Under the pieces are notes generated by a model that was given only the letters and a program-made list of their open reading frames with translations, searched no databases and had not been told where the DNA came from. Below, in pieces: positions 43,330 through 57,300 of a stretch of DNA of 64,000 bases. Made by a program: the position numbers and the translations under genes. Source of the DNA: Undaria pinnatifida. Its lineage: Eukaryota > Sar > Phaeophyceae > Laminariales > Alariaceae. How positions within the stretch are numbered: the first letter of the stretch is position 1; each line of letters opens with the position of its first letter. The stretch spans positions 6,678,103 to 6,742,102 of the forward strand of contig JABAKD010000002.1 of the NCBI GenBank assembly GCA_012845835.1, read 5' to 3'.

Positions 43330-46200
43330 CACCTGAATATAAACGTGGAAAAAACGTTGCCGGTGCAACACGACGATATCTATCTCATCAATAACCACGG
43401 AGTCGGAGAGTCCATCCGTGACATGCGCAATACACGTGGGGCTGTCAGCTGGGCAAGGAACGGGCGGGACTGCGCCGTTCTTCGCCCCCCGCCGCCCAGC
43501 CCTGTACCGCTGAGAAGACTGATGGCACGAATTACATACGAATGTACTTCGCTTTCTGTTAGTTTTGAACGAGTGTATCCCATCAATAACACACGGACTT
43601 GGATAGGCCATATTGGAAACGTACTCGCGGGGTTCTCAGCTGGGTGACGCTGCGCCCCGCCCCAACTTCCCGCCCGCCCCCCTACCAACCCCACCGTTAT
43701 TTTCCTCGCGAAGTGCAGGACGACCTTGGAACATTTTTGCGTCTCTGCTGGCCGCAAAAGAGTCAACATCCGTCATACGACCCGTCCTACCGAGTGTTCC
43801 GCACAAAGACATGCTGCAACCGAACTTTCATCGTTTCTTGCGACAACATGGTATCTTGCGACAAGCCCGTCGCACAACTAACTTCCCCGGGTTTGTACCC
43901 CATTCTTCTCCAGCTACGCAACGATCCTGGCATAACTCGTATTGGGTGTGAGCGTGCAGAACTTCCAGGCTGTAACTCCTCTCGTGACTACTCAGAAACG
44001 TTCGGTATTTAAGTTTCTGAGTAGTCGCATGTAGAGTTGCACGCAGGAACCCCTCACGCCCACACCTCATACGAATTATATCAGGCACGGTGTTCAGCAG
44101 GAGAAGAACGGGGTACAAACCCAGATAAGTTTGTTAGGCGACGAGCGTGTCGCACCAAACCACGAAGTTTGGGCGCATCGTATATTTTACGGCATGCTCG
44201 GCAGCATGGACCGCGCGGCGGATGTTGGCTTCTTCTCCACCATGACAAGAGGGGGTTTGTCAAGGTCGCGTCCCGCCCTGCGCCCCGCCCAGCTGACAGT
44301 CCCGCGCGCGCCTGCCAAGGATGGCCTTTCCGACTACATTTGTGATTGATGAGATAGAGTCACACGAAGTCAGCAGGAAGTCCACGCCCCGCCCCGCGCC
44401 CCGTTCCCGGCCGTCCCGCCCTTATACCATAATTCTTGCACTTGCGAAACGCAGGATGTTCTTGACCGTTTTAATTTTGTCATGGCGAAGAGAATATCAC
44501 ACCTGCCGAGCATTCGGCACAAAGAAATGTTGAACTCATACCTCCATCGTTTCTTGCGACATGATGCCCTGTTCTTCTCAAGCTACAACGCTCCACACGT
44601 TCAACGTTCCTGGAATATTTCGCGTGAGGTGTGGGCATGTAGGAAATGCCTGCTAGTAAATCTACATGCCATTGCTCAGAGACGTTCGGTATTAAAGCAT
44701 CTCCAAAGTCTCTGAGTAGTCGCATGCAGACTTACACTTAGGAAGGCTCCCACGTCCACATATCGTACGAGTTGTGCCAGGCACGGTGTTAGACTGGAGA
44801 AAAGCGCGGTACCAACCCGGGAAAGTTTGCCAGGCGACAAATGCAAGTTGATAAAATATTTGTGTCAAATACACGGCAGGATGGATCGCGCGGCGGATGT
44901 TGGCTTCTCAGCCTCCATGACAGGACGGAATTTGTCAAGGTCGCGCCCCGCCCCGCGCTCCGTCTAGCCGACAACTCCGCGTGTGCCTGCCAAGGATGGC
45001 CTCTCCGACTCCAAGGACTATAGATGAGATAAATTCACACGAAGCCAACAGGAAGCGGACGCCCCGCCCTGCGTCATGCTCACGGCCGTTGCCCGCATAT
45101 ACCAACATTCTTGTCCTTACGAAGTGCAGGACAGCCTTGACTAAGTTGCTCTTGTATTGGCAGCGAAGTTATCGGCATCCGCCGCCTGGTCCATCCTGCC
45201 GAGTATTCGGCGCAAAGAAACGCCACGTTCAAATTCGTCGTTGAATGCGACAAGCTCGTCGCCCAGCAAACCTCCCCGGGTTTGTACTCCGTTCTTCCCC
45301 ACTAATACAACATTCCCGGCATAGTTCGTATGAGGTGTGGGCGTGGCAGGCTTCCTGGATGCATCTCGGCGTGTGATTAACCAGAGAAGTTCGGTATTAA
45401 AGTCTCCCGGAAGCATCTGAGTAATCGCAAGTCGAGTTGCAACCAGGAATCTTGCCACGCCCACACCTCATACGAACTATACCAGGAACGTTGTACAGCT
45501 GGGGAAGCACGGGGTGCAAACCTGGAGAAGGTTGCTGGGAGACAAGCTTGTCGCACGAAACGACGAAGTACGAGTTGAGCATTTATTTGTGCCGACTACT
45601 CGGTAGCATGGATCGTACGGCGGACATCAGCTGCTTCCTTGCCATGGCAAAATATCAATTTTAAAGTCGTTCAGCAATTCGTGAGGACAATGTTGCATTG
45701 AGAGTGGGGTGCAGGGAGCTGGGGTCGAGGCCACGCTCCGTCCAGATGAAAACCCCGTGTGTGCCTGCCAAAAATGGCCTCTCCGACTTCGTAGACCGTT
45801 GATGGGGTATGCTCACCCGAAGCCAACAGGAAGTGGACGCCATAATTGCAAAAGGCACAGGCCGGGGCGAGGCAGCAGGGTGCGGCGCGGTGCGGTGCGG
45901 TGCGGTGCGGTGCGGTGCGGTGCGGTGCGGTGCGGTGCGGTGCGGTGCGGTGCGGTGCGGTGCGGTGCGGTGCGGGGCGGGGCGGTGCGGGGGGGAGCGA
46001 AGCGGGGCGGGGCGCGGCGGGGCGAGGCGGGGCGGGGCGAGGCGGGGCGGGGCGGGGCGAGGCGGGGCGGGGCGGGGCGGGGCGGAGGGGACGGGGTGCA
46101 GCTCCGCCCCGCGCCCTGCCCCGCTGACAACCCCGCGTGTTCGGGCCAGGGATGACCTCTCCGATTCAGTGGATAATTGATGAGGTATATTGGCATGAAG
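43330..46200. repeat. Tandem array of ~700-bp hairpin units
   Basis: Three consecutive inverted repeats with centres near 44006, 44696 and 45400, so the period is ~690-705 bp. At the first centre GACTACTCAGAAAC (43986-43999) pairs perfectly with GTTTCTGAGTAGTC (44013-44026). Imperfect arms extend at least 200 bp each way and include TCGCACAACTAACTTCCCCG / GGAGAAGAACGGGGTACAAA-type partners. Linkers carry a GATTGATGAGATA...CACACGAAG box and CCCCGCCC runs. A reversed linker copy lies at 43345-43560. Frames in the arms are repeat-derived. Confidence 0.75.
45880..46095 (+). repeat. (GTGCG)n passing into (GGCGGGGCGA)n microsatellite
   Basis: About 17 units of GTGCG from ~45890 to 45975, changing through GGGGCGGTGC to GGCGGGGCGA-type units up to 46085. 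It sits in the linker of the third hairpin unit, where the other linkers have CCCCGCCC, so it probably grew from that seed. Long Cys/Gly/Ala (+) and His/Pro (-) frames across it are artefacts. Confidence 0.9.
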
Positions 46201-48359
46201 GCAAAAGGAGGAAAAGCAGACCCGCCTGGCATTCGTGCTACTAAAAAGCGTTATGATGATACTGCACGAGTGTACGCCGGCTCCAAATGCCGCGGGAATA
46301 CGTAAAAACTACATATAACAGTATACTTCGGTCTCTACGACTACACGTTGACGCACCATCTCGAGAAGCCTGCTATTCAACAACGATGCATGCAAACTTG
46401 AAAAAATCTCTCTGGGACTGATTGGCAGGGCAACTTTTCTGAACGACAATGTTGTGGCGATACTAAAAGTTAGCGTGGAGCATGCCCTTCCTACAGTAGC
46501 TGGGCCAGCGGTGTCCAGTACCACGGTATTCTAGTTCTTACCATTAATAGTCGTGAAGGGCCATTAGAATACTGCCGTATCGTCGTAGCGACCGGAAAAA
46601 CTATGAGTGCAGCATTACCAAAAGGTCTAGTCTATGGTAGTAAGAGCGTGCAACAGCAGTGCAAGGACCACTATGCTGATCGGTTCGTGTCGAACAGCTC
46701 CTTGCAAATCGGACATATCTTCCACGATTCCCGGGAGCTCGGGCTACCTTCGCGTGGGCGATGCCGTAATATCGTCCGTTTTTTCGACACTGGTTCCCTC
46801 TGAAGTGGCAACGGGGGTTGTCGAATGTTCAAACGCACCACATATCATTAGAACGCGTATTCCAAAATGTCACATATTGGACAGATCGGATCCCATTCGA
46901 CGAGGTCTGCCTTTCCAGGGCAGATAGACCCCTGGTTTATATGATCTGCATGGCGAGACCCCTGGTCTATATTATCTGCATGGTTAGATCATGTTGCCTG
47001 GTGGGAGCCGTACGAGCTGCATGATATTGCACGTATCTTCTGGCTTGGATCTGTACTGCACAGATCCTGCACAACTTATTTTATCGACAGGTATGGGATC
47101 TATGCACGAACCTGTCCGTATCAGCAGCACACTGTTCGGACAGATGTCAACGGCACCCTGCAGACCCTGCAGACCCACACGCCATAGGATCCAAAAATCT
47201 CTCCGTATCTTACGGAACGTTCGAGCTGGCTCAAAGCATGCGTTGCCGCCCGTCTGGGAGCAAACAAATGCATATACTTGTACCGTGTGAATCGAGTGTG
47301 ACGTACAGTCGGAAAATAACAGATCACTGCTGTATGTAGATGCACACGCACCATAGAATCCAAGATATCTCTCAGTATCATAGCCTTGTGCCAGCTGGTC
47401 CAAAACGAGGAGTGTCGCCGGCAGGGAAGCATACATACACACGCACGCATACGAGTACAACGTACAGGCAGGCAACACACCCCCAACGACGACTTCCCAA
47501 GCCAATTTCCTCGAAGACTGGGAAAGCGAGCGATGCGTCTTTTATGGAAAGATCTTATCAATACGAGCGAAATTCCCAAAGCAGCCGGTGTCGTGGTGTG
47601 TTCCCCGCTTGTTTTGGATAAGAGTCCTCGTGGGGTTGATATCCTGCGTGCTGCAAGGTACAGACATAACTCAACGTCACGCCGTAGATCCACATACCAT
47701 CAGATCAAAACTACCTCCGAATATTACAGAACGTCTAGCGTCGGGTCGATACCAGAACTAGCCCGAGCACGAATACACGAACAGGCACTGGCCGAGAAGG
47801 TAGGTACCGGGCGGTGAAGGTTTCAAGGGTGCAACCGGCAAAAAAGCCGAACCGTTTTAGACTTAAATATTGGGACTAGATTTTGATTAATGTGTATAGT
47901 ATAGTCTATTAAATTATCCTTACATATCCGTCCAAAGTGGTACCCTGTGTCTGCCCGATTGTCTGCAACACTCCAGCCAATCGGGGGCGCGCTGCTCTAT
48001 CTACCCCGTCCACCAGTGACATATATGATAACGGGTTTGCTCCTTACCTGTGTGCGTTATTCTTGCTGAGCTGGAGAGGCGGGGGGGAACGTTTGCAACT
48101 CCCACCCGTTCCCTTCATCTGCAGCGCCGAGCACTGCTGTGTTGTCGGTTTTCGGCATCGTTTTCGGTCATCAATTTGGCTGACACAACGACCTGGTTTC
48201 GGTTTTCGGTTTTCTTGCTTGGGGGTTCACGAAGAGTTGGAGGCACTACTCTAACGGGTTGCGCCCCCGCTCTGTTCTGTTACGCTTACGCTCGACTTTA
48301 GCAGTCCTGGCGCGTGGAACAAACGTAGAGCAGGGCGCCAGCCGATAAACCTATCAGCC
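46201..48359. other. No gene recognised; upstream of NDUFA12
   Basis: 47165-47260 and 47340-47430 are imperfect copies (CACGCCATAGGATCCAAAAA against CACGCACCATAGAATCCAAG). A 190-codon - frame (47121-47693) and a 143-codon + frame (47386-47817) overlap and have no domain. 48240-48359 precedes the NDUFA12 start and shows no TATA box. Confidence 0.4.
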
Positions 48360-51300
48360 ATGGTGGTGTCCGTGGTCGCAAAGTACATGCAGGCGTACCG
48401 GCAGTTCGGGTTGAAGTCAATGCTCACCAAGATGTACACGGTGAGTGCTCGGGTGTGTTTGTTGACGATTTTCTTATCCCTCTCGTACTCGTACTCAAAG
48501 ATGCTAGAATACAGGTCTTCTCGGACGCGTCAAGGCCTATTTTGTCCTTAATATCTTATATTTAGTAAGGGCAAGCGGTCAGTCAAAGGGTCAAACCTCG
48601 GCCGCCTAGCGTATGCACTCGTACTTGTGCTGCCGGACCTATCCACGCTCTCTTGCCTCGAGGGGATGCGAGAGTCGGACTACAGAAAGAGGGAGCGCGG
48701 AGAGGACCACCCAGAAGTACCACGTTGGGATCACTACTGTTAGTCGTCAATGCTGCCGTGATGCGTCGTTGCGTACCAATAGGTCCTGCGTCTCAAAAAA
48801 ATATTACAGTCAGCTTCTATCATACTATCATACCAGGTACGACTGGTATACTTACTGCTGTACCTGTGGTACCTGGTACATACTGGCGACTGCTGAACAG
48901 CCTCTACACCCCGGTTATACAGCGGTGCGATACCTGGTACGCAGAAGAATACGCACCTCGGTACACGGCAGCAGTAGCAACAGCATAACAGCTACCAGGG
49001 GTGTCATATCGTAGGAAGGCTGTGGTTTGGCTGGACTTTACGGCTACCGTTACCTAGCCAGTCAACAAATTGATTATTGATAATCCGCGACTTATCACCA
49101 ACCCACAGCAACAGCGCAACAGGTAACAGCAGTACTCGTACTGCGCACTGCTGTACTTTAATTAACAAGGGGAGGGGCGTTGAGGGGAGACTCAACTGCT
49201 CTCTATTTTGCACCCGATGGTGGGGTGGCTTGAGACCAGGTTGTCTGCAAGGGAAGGAAGGAAGGGCATGCCGGCTACGGGTGATGTCCCGACTGGGTGT
49301 CGGCGAGCTGTCGAGTTGTCGCATGCCAAATTCCACTACTCGTACACACGTACCAGTACATCAGTGGTGGTCCCCTATACTGCCGGTATGTGCCAGCCGG
49401 CAATACCGGCCCTATGGCGGTACCCGTCACTACTCCGCATGCCGACACTATAGCGGGCAACCGGCAATATAGCGGTGACGGTTAAAGCGATTTCAAAGGC
49501 ACTATAGCGGGCAACCGGCACTACTCAACCGGCACCATAGAGAGACCTCTAGTGTACGACAGCAACGAAGCGGTCGTGTTTGTTGCTTATTGGAGCCGCG
49601 TTTCTCTGTTTCCAATATTTGTTTCCTTTTTCCTTTTCCTTATTTTTTTCGGGGGGGGGGGTTCCCTTTTTTCCTTCTTGTAGTACGTAGTCTGGTGTGC
49701 TGTCTTGCATCTGTTTTTTGCCTGCGTGTTCATTGCGGTTCGTTGCGTGGCCAAATCATCTTTTGCTGTACAGCAGTATTTGCAATGTGTTTCTGTCTCG
49801 TAGTTTGTGACCACAGGGCTCGTCTCTCTATCGTAGGAGGCATCGGCATGGACACTTGTTGTGCTCGATGTAGATGGGTGAAAATATCAGTTTCACGTGA
49901 AAAACACACCCATTTGGGCTGTGAGTGTGCTAGGCGTCACGGCTATTAATATTAATATTAATACTACTAACTGCTAGTTGGGTGGAGAAGTAAGCCAACT
50001 ATTCTGTTGATAACTTCTCGTACAGCAGTGCTACATTCCAACACACGATCCGGCCAGGCATGTACAAAAACACAGAACTCCCCAAATTCCCACACGCCAC
50101 TACCAGTTATTAGTGACTTCTGCAATACACTGCACAACCTCGCCAACTAATAGCTAGTCAGCCACCTTACAGCCCTAGAGACTACACGAATATCGGATTA
50201 CCTGGGAACCCCCGTAGAGTTCGACGGTAGCATGGTTTGGGGCGGAAATTGCTGACGCTGACTAGCTCTGTTGATGCCGCTCGTTCCGCTGCTGTAAGGG
50301 GTGTACTCGAAGTTTACAGCAGCAGTAGATTCGTACATATCGTGCGAACGAGCATTGCGGTAGAGAGTTTGAGAATGACCAAGTCTGCGGTATTATTGCA
50401 TTATTACCCTCGTTTCCACTACAGAGAATAGGCCGCTCGCGCGAGCGGTTCTGTACCTCGACCCATAACGGGCTCAAAATCGTGTAGTTGGCGCAGGTGT
50501 AACAAAAACTTGCGTTAGATGTCGACGGTGCATATCTTGAAACCGACAAGCACGCAAGATCAACATTGCCAGCATATAGGGTAGCCACGCGCGCTAGCTT
50601 TGCGTAGACCGAAGTGTGAACCCCCGACCGTTGCCTTGATCGAAAGTCAGTAGACGAACGGAAGGAAACAGCAGAACCACCCACTGCCCACATCTCTGAG
50701 TGTCGTTAGTAGTCATGACTTGTCCTCTCCTGCTGGACTCGCGGCAGTTACTCGTACTCGTGCAAGCTTTAATACGGTTACGGACGCTTTGAACAAACCG
50801 TGGTAATATTTGTCGTGGTACATACCGGTGTGATACGTGTCTTCTACCTGTGCGTGTCTTCCCTGTCCCGTTGGATGCCTTGCTTTTTATCGCCCGGATG
50901 AGCTCTCCCACAATTCGTCGGTGGTGGTTGAGTTTCCGCTCCCGTTTGAATTGAGACTCCATTTGTCCATAAGCCTATACATGAGCCTAAAAAGTTTATA
51001 ACCACTGCCGCGGTACCTCATCCCCCTCCCCCTCGCCCCCGTCCTGCTCCTTACCCCCGTGTCATTGTCCTTCCCGTCGCGACGGCGTGCCCGCACCAGG
51101 TGGGAGACGTCAAGTTTGGAGACCTAAAGGGCGAAGACTCTCACGGCAACAAGTATTTCGAGAACAAGGAGTACCCTTACGGTGAGCGGTGGACGGCGAG
51201 GAGTCGGTCAGTTGCTTCGCCCGGTCTGCCCACCTCAGCGATTCCACCCCCCACTTCCCGCTCTCAACCCCCCACCCCACCCCCGCCGCCACTGTCGGCA

Positions 51301-54300
51301 TCCTTTGGTCGTGTTGCCCCCATATTCGTTGCGCCAGCCGCCCCACCCTAACCCCAATTGCTTCCGCACACACATACCAACCCCCTCGACCCCCACCCCC
51401 CCCGTGCACGCCGCCCTTTCGTCGTGTTCCCTGGTGTTCCTCGCCGAACCCAATCCCCAACCCAGGACAACACCGATGGGTCGAGTACGCGGACATTCAC
51501 AACTACGACAGCAGCACCGTCACTGCCGCGTGGCACCCTTGGCTGCACCACATGAGCGACTTCACGCCTAGCCCCGCGGCGATGGTGAGCTTGATTTCAG
51601 TTCTGTTTTGGTTTTGTTTCTGTGTTTCTGTTCTGTGTTTCCCTCCCCCCCGACCCTTTTTTTCTTCTTTTCTCCCTTTTGGTCTTTCTTTTTTTTTGTC
51701 TTTTCTCCCCTCTTTTTTTCGATCCTCCCCGCCCCCCCTTTTTTATATATTTTTCTCTTCATTTTCCTTCTTATTTTTTTCCTGCGCTCTACTTGGCCTG
51801 CCTAGGGAGCCAGGGATTTCTGAGCAAATCTATGGTACAACGTCCAGATGAATGCGAAATACAGCAGGCATGCATCGTATGCAGTGGAAAAGTCGTAGAC
51901 TCGCAATTACAGCAGCCGCATAAAATACTACAGGAGTTGAGCAACCTGCACTACTGCCGCGAAGAGTACTGCTGCTGTTTTTGGTGTATCCGTTCGGAAA
52001 AACAGAAAAAGAAACGCCCAGTCGCTGAAATCGATGGCGCGTGAGGGAACAATAGATGTTTTCACCTGGAATCTCTGGTATAGATAAACCTGACGATCTC
52101 CGTCATTATCTTGAAGTATATATGTGATGGGCTGTATCTGCGATAGTATCCGAGTTTAAAGCGATACAAGAGTAACTGCTGCTGCTGTAGCATGTATAAA
52201 TTCATCCGCGGTATCATGCCAGTAGCGTAAATTTGATTATTTTTGTACCTGATACAGTAGTCCATGGGGTTGAAGGCGACGGCTTTAGTGTCGTGACCAA
52301 TGGGTGGATCGTCAGGGCGTACCTGCAGACGTTTGCCTCACCGTCCGTTTCTGAGAGGCACCGCCTTACTTCGTGCGGAGAGGTGTCCCGGCAAACAGTT
52401 CGGGTCGTAGAGACCACTTCTGCGTCAGCTACGATTCAGGTGCCCAGTCGACAGCCCCGCGCAGCAGATGCACAATTTTTTTTATGAAGTTCCTGATCAT
52501 AAGGGGTTTGAAATGCGAGTGTGCCACGGCCGTGATTGACGGGTGGATCGTAGGGGAGTGTTTTGCTCCAAACGAAAAATCATCGCCGGTTGCTGCGACG
52601 CGCCGCGTTACCCGTCAATGATGATTTTTCGAACCAAGGATACGGTATATTTGTATTGATAATGGTACTGCTAAAGTATGCCAGAGCCGGCCGGTATAGC
52701 GGAGAAAGAAAAAACTATTTACCAAACAAAATAACAGGGTCACTTCCCACGGGCACAATAACACTCACCCACGTAGTAAACGAAATACCCACCCACCGAC
52801 CACATGTGCTACAGCAGCAGTACAGCAGTACGTACAGCAGCCAACAGATGCGTTCGTTCATACTCGAACGTCACCGAAGCAGGCGGGTGTAGAGGAGATA
52901 CACAAAATAACGCTGCACCTAAAAAGAACAGGGCCACCTCCCACAGGCACAGAAGCGCTCACCCACGTACAAAACGACCTACCCACCCAACCACCCACCG
53001 AACCACCCACCCAACCACCCACAGACCAACCCGTCTACCCACCAAACACCCCAACCACCACATGCTACAGCAGTACAGCAGGACGTACATCAGCAAACAG
53101 ATGCGTTTGGGTCGTACTGATGATGGGCTAGAAATTCCACGTTTTTGTTACTCTCCGCCCCTCCGGGGTGAAACGAGCCGCCCCCGGGAGGGCGCCTTCC
53201 CCCGCCCCCCGCTCGGCGAGTTCAGCTTCGTCGCCCGTTCTTTCGCCGGGGACACCGAGGGCTGACGTGTGGGGCGGTCGTCGCACGGTCGTGGTGGCGC
53301 GGGCGGCCCGGTGCCGCGCGATAGAATCGACGCCGAGCAGGGGGTACTGAAGCCAGCTTAGTCGCGAAGATCCCTTTTAACGTCACTACCATCACCACTA
53401 CGCCACTGTATTACATAATTTTTATGCCCGATTTTCACTTACCGAGTATACCCCGGTCGCTCGAGTAGCTATGTACCTCGCTCAATAACATAACTCATTT
53501 TGTTTTGTTGACACAGCATTATCAAACCAATCAATGGCGGTGGTGCACGTCGCGAATACGAAAAACAGAGAGTCTCAAGATCGAAATGAATGGGGTAGCC
53601 ACCGGCGCGAGACCTTAACAATTACCCCTCTGCCGCAGGCTTAGTCTAAGGAAAGGCGTCCCGACGCTTGTGTGTCAGCTGCGAATCAGGTGCCCTGTTC
53701 GACAGGCCTGCGCAGCAGATCCGCAATGTCAACAAGAACCCGATGATCAGGGTGGTTGACGATGAGAGCTTCGTCGTTGCACTCAATGGGTAATTGTCAG
53801 GAAGTACCTACAGACAAAAGCATCGCCGTTCGTCGCTGCAAGGTACTGCCTTGTGGCGTTCGCAAGTCTTCCGCGCGTCATAAGGTGGTACCTTGCAGCA
53901 ACGGACGGTGAGGCGTTGTCTGCAGGTATTCCCTGACAAGCCTGACAAGCCATCCGTTTATTACAACGATGACGCCTCGATCGTTACGACTCTGATTTTC
54001 TGATCTTTTGTTCAAAAAGTTGTGGAATTTGCTGGGCGGGCGTGTGAAATTGGGCACGTGAACCGCAGCTGACGCACAAGTAGCCTGTACGGCCCCAAGC
54101 GTTCGCCGGAGCACCTCTCTGCACGGTTCGACAGGCCCGCGCAGTACACCCGCAATGTCTAAACAAGAACCCGACGATCAGGGTAGTTGACGGTGAGAGC
54201 TTCGTCGTTGCACTCAATAGGTAGGTTGCCAGGGAGTACCTACAGACAAAGCATCGCCGTTCGTTGCTGCAAGGTGCCGCTTTGGGGCGTTCGGAAGTCT

Positions 54301-57300
54301 TCCGCGCGTCGTTAGGCGGCACCTTGCAGCAATGGACGGTGAGGTTTTGTCTGCAGGTACTATCTGACGAGCCATCCGTTGATTACAACGATGACGCCTC
54401 CACCGTGACCACTCTGATTATCTGGTCCTTTGTTGAAAAAGTTGTGAATTTGCTGCGCGGGCTTGTGGGATCGGGCACTTGAACCGCAGCTGACGCACGA
54501 GTAGCCTGTACGGCCCCAAGCGTTCGCCGGGTCACCTCTCTGCACGTGGTAGGGTGACACGTTGCAGAATCGGATGGCGAAGTTTTGTCCGCAAGTGTGC
54601 TCTCGCAATCCAACCCCCATCGTGCGCCGACCAACATCGAGGGTCGGCTACAGTATATCGAGGATCGGCCGCAGCCAGCAAACAATGTCGTCTCCCCGAA
54701 CTCCAAGAAGAGTAATTGTTAAATAACGCCCCTTATCCCCATTGCCCTAAAGTACTTGATTATCAACTTGTCGGATAGCGGTAATTTGCCCTCGGGGACG
54801 AATGCTAAGAGCCAGGGGTCGTCGCCGCTAGCTGCGAAAACGTGCGCGTTATGGGTTCTGTGCTCTAGGTGTCCCCAAAAGTAAATTTGATTCAAACATA
54901 TACCAGTATGTTGGTTTGACCCCAAAGCGTTGGCAGGACTTATGCGATGACGCTCGGTCCACTGTGGGTTTCTTCGGCACGCGGGAAACGTCGATGCGCT
55001 TCCTCGTCACTATAATGTAAATCGTATTGAAAAATTCTACTAACAACTTCACTTCTCAGCACTGTCACATCGTGTAAATCCTGTCAATGCTTGGGGGTCG
55101 AACGAACAGTACATATGCAATACTTCCTTAGAAAACTTCCCGTGCGATCACATCATATTTTAATCCATGTGTGGGCACAGAGAGCCATGTGTATGATGGA
55201 CGTCCGGCGGCACGCTTACTTGAACGGCGGTAACGCTAGTGGGCGGTGGTGTGCCCTTGCTGGTGCTGTCGCTTGAGCTCGTTGGCGTCGATCTGCGCGT
55301 TGATGACGTCGAGCTGTTACTGCTGTACCGGTAGGTTTATTGGCTGTGAGTCGGCTGGACTTGACTTTTAGTAGTGTCTTTTTTGTTGGGTTGCGAAGTA
55401 AGTTGCTACTGCTGTAGGTGTATAGGACTGTTAGATGGCTGGACTGGACAGCTACAGCGGTTATTTCTTGGGTGACAGCGTAATAGTCGACTGGCGTAGC
55501 TGACTTCGGGCGTTCTCGATGTAAAACGCGTTCCGAGCCACGAACGCACCAGCCAGGTACAACAAAGCGCTAAACTCCGCCATTTTCAAATGCTGCCGGA
55601 AGGAACCTACTACTGTAGTGGCCAACTCATAACCATTTAATAGTCGCCGACTTACAGTGCCTACTCGCATCCCTAGCTGCAGGGCTACTGATTGCAGGGA
55701 GAGTGCCGTTTTTTATTGGTGTTCCTCCGTTGAGGTGTCGTGCTGGTGGTTTGTACTTGAGCATGCCTCCCAGTCGATACTACTTATTCCATTCAACGGT
55801 CGTCAGACCAGTCCTCCCAGTACCAGCTATTTCAGCCCCTGGTACCCTTGAGGCTGGCAAGGACTCAGTTAATTTTGCACGTCCTGCAGCGCGCGTGGTT
55901 ATTGGCGACAACTCATTTTTTTCAGCTCCTGGTACCCTTAGGACAAAGGAGGACCCGGTAATTGGAGCCCCTTGTGCCCTTGGGACCAGCGATAATGCAG
56001 CCGTTTCAGCTCCTGGTAACGTTCGGATGTAAGACGTCTGCTACGAAAGAGGTAGCGAGCTTTTTTGGGCAAAAATGTTTTCGGAGCTTCGTGACCCCTT
56101 AACGCACATATCGCTGGCAGATGTCATTTATTTTTGCCTTTTTTTTCGTTTTATATAGTGAACCATGAGATTTTTATGTGGATTGCACTTTCGTTTTTAT
56201 CATGAGCAGTCTGTTGGGTGGGGTTTAGAGGTCCTCAAGCGAGGACTCCGTCATTTGAGCTCATCGTACCCTTGCGACAAGCGAGGACCCAACCATTTCT
56301 GCTCCTGTTACCCTGGAGATAAGCGAGGGCTCAGCTATTTCAGCTCCTGGTACCCTCGGGACACGCAAGGGCTCAATCCTCTCAGCTGCTGGTACCGTTG
56401 GGACAAGCGAGGACCCAGTCATTTCTGCTGATACCCTTGGGACTCACGAGGACTCTGTAAATTGAGCTCCTGTGGCCCACGCCCCCGCCCGCGCGCCCGT
56501 AACCCCCCCTCCCCCCCGCCGCCTCCCCTACCTTTCTCTCACCTCCTCACCCCCCGCCACATGCCCCACGCCCCCTCAACCTCAACCTCAACCGCCTCCT
56601 TGTTCTCCGCCCGCGCGCTCTTTAGGCGTGTCCGCAACGAATTCGAGGAGGAACAGTGTTGTAATCTCGCCGCTTAAAGCATTTACCCTATTTCGAAACT
56701 AAGGCACCGGTTTTACTCTTGTGTAGTGCCTGAGCAGCTAGATATGTATGGACCTCAAGTCCGTATCCCAATGGTGGCCTCCCCGCTCTTTATGGGCCTT
56801 GCAACCTTTCCTCCCCCCCCCCCCCCCCCCCCCCAACACTCCCTTAACCGCCTGTTTCTCCGCCCACCCCGCTCATTTGCTTCAGTTGATTTCGTCGTGT
56901 TGTCCAACTTCAAAACATGCTATTAATAGTATAATACCGGATGACGTGCCAAACGCAGAAAAATCAGGTTTTTTAACCCCTTTGCAACTGGAAACCCGCT
57001 TTTGGGGACAAAATTACTTGGATTTAGTATAGGGAGGGGTTCGGGGGCTCCAAAGGGGTAAAGTTGGCCCGCACATTTTTTTCATTACCTCCCAAACGCG
57101 CGGTGACGACACGCTCGGGGCGTGAGTCTGGTTTAGGGCTATAGGGTTATGGTTGGGTTGGTTGGACATCCTCTGTTGATTTGTGACACAGAAATTTCTA
57201 GAAGCACTACCGAAAAATGTTTGCATCGTAATAATATTCGTGGTGCCTTGTTTGGTGTGTAATATGTGACACGGCTAGCGATTCAACCTCTTATGCGTAC

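Noticed and set aside
45709-46232. Cys/Gly/Ala-rich and His/Pro-rich ORFs of 93-148 codons
   Set aside because: They are translations of the GTGCG/GGCGGGGCGA microsatellite.
47121-47693. 190-codon - strand ORF
   Set aside because: No domain, overlaps a + strand ORF of similar quality and spans an imperfect tandem repeat.
51568-51851. Lys-rich (-) or Phe-rich (+) ORFs in NDUFA12 intron 3
   Set aside because: They are translations of a pyrimidine tract just after the exon 3 donor.
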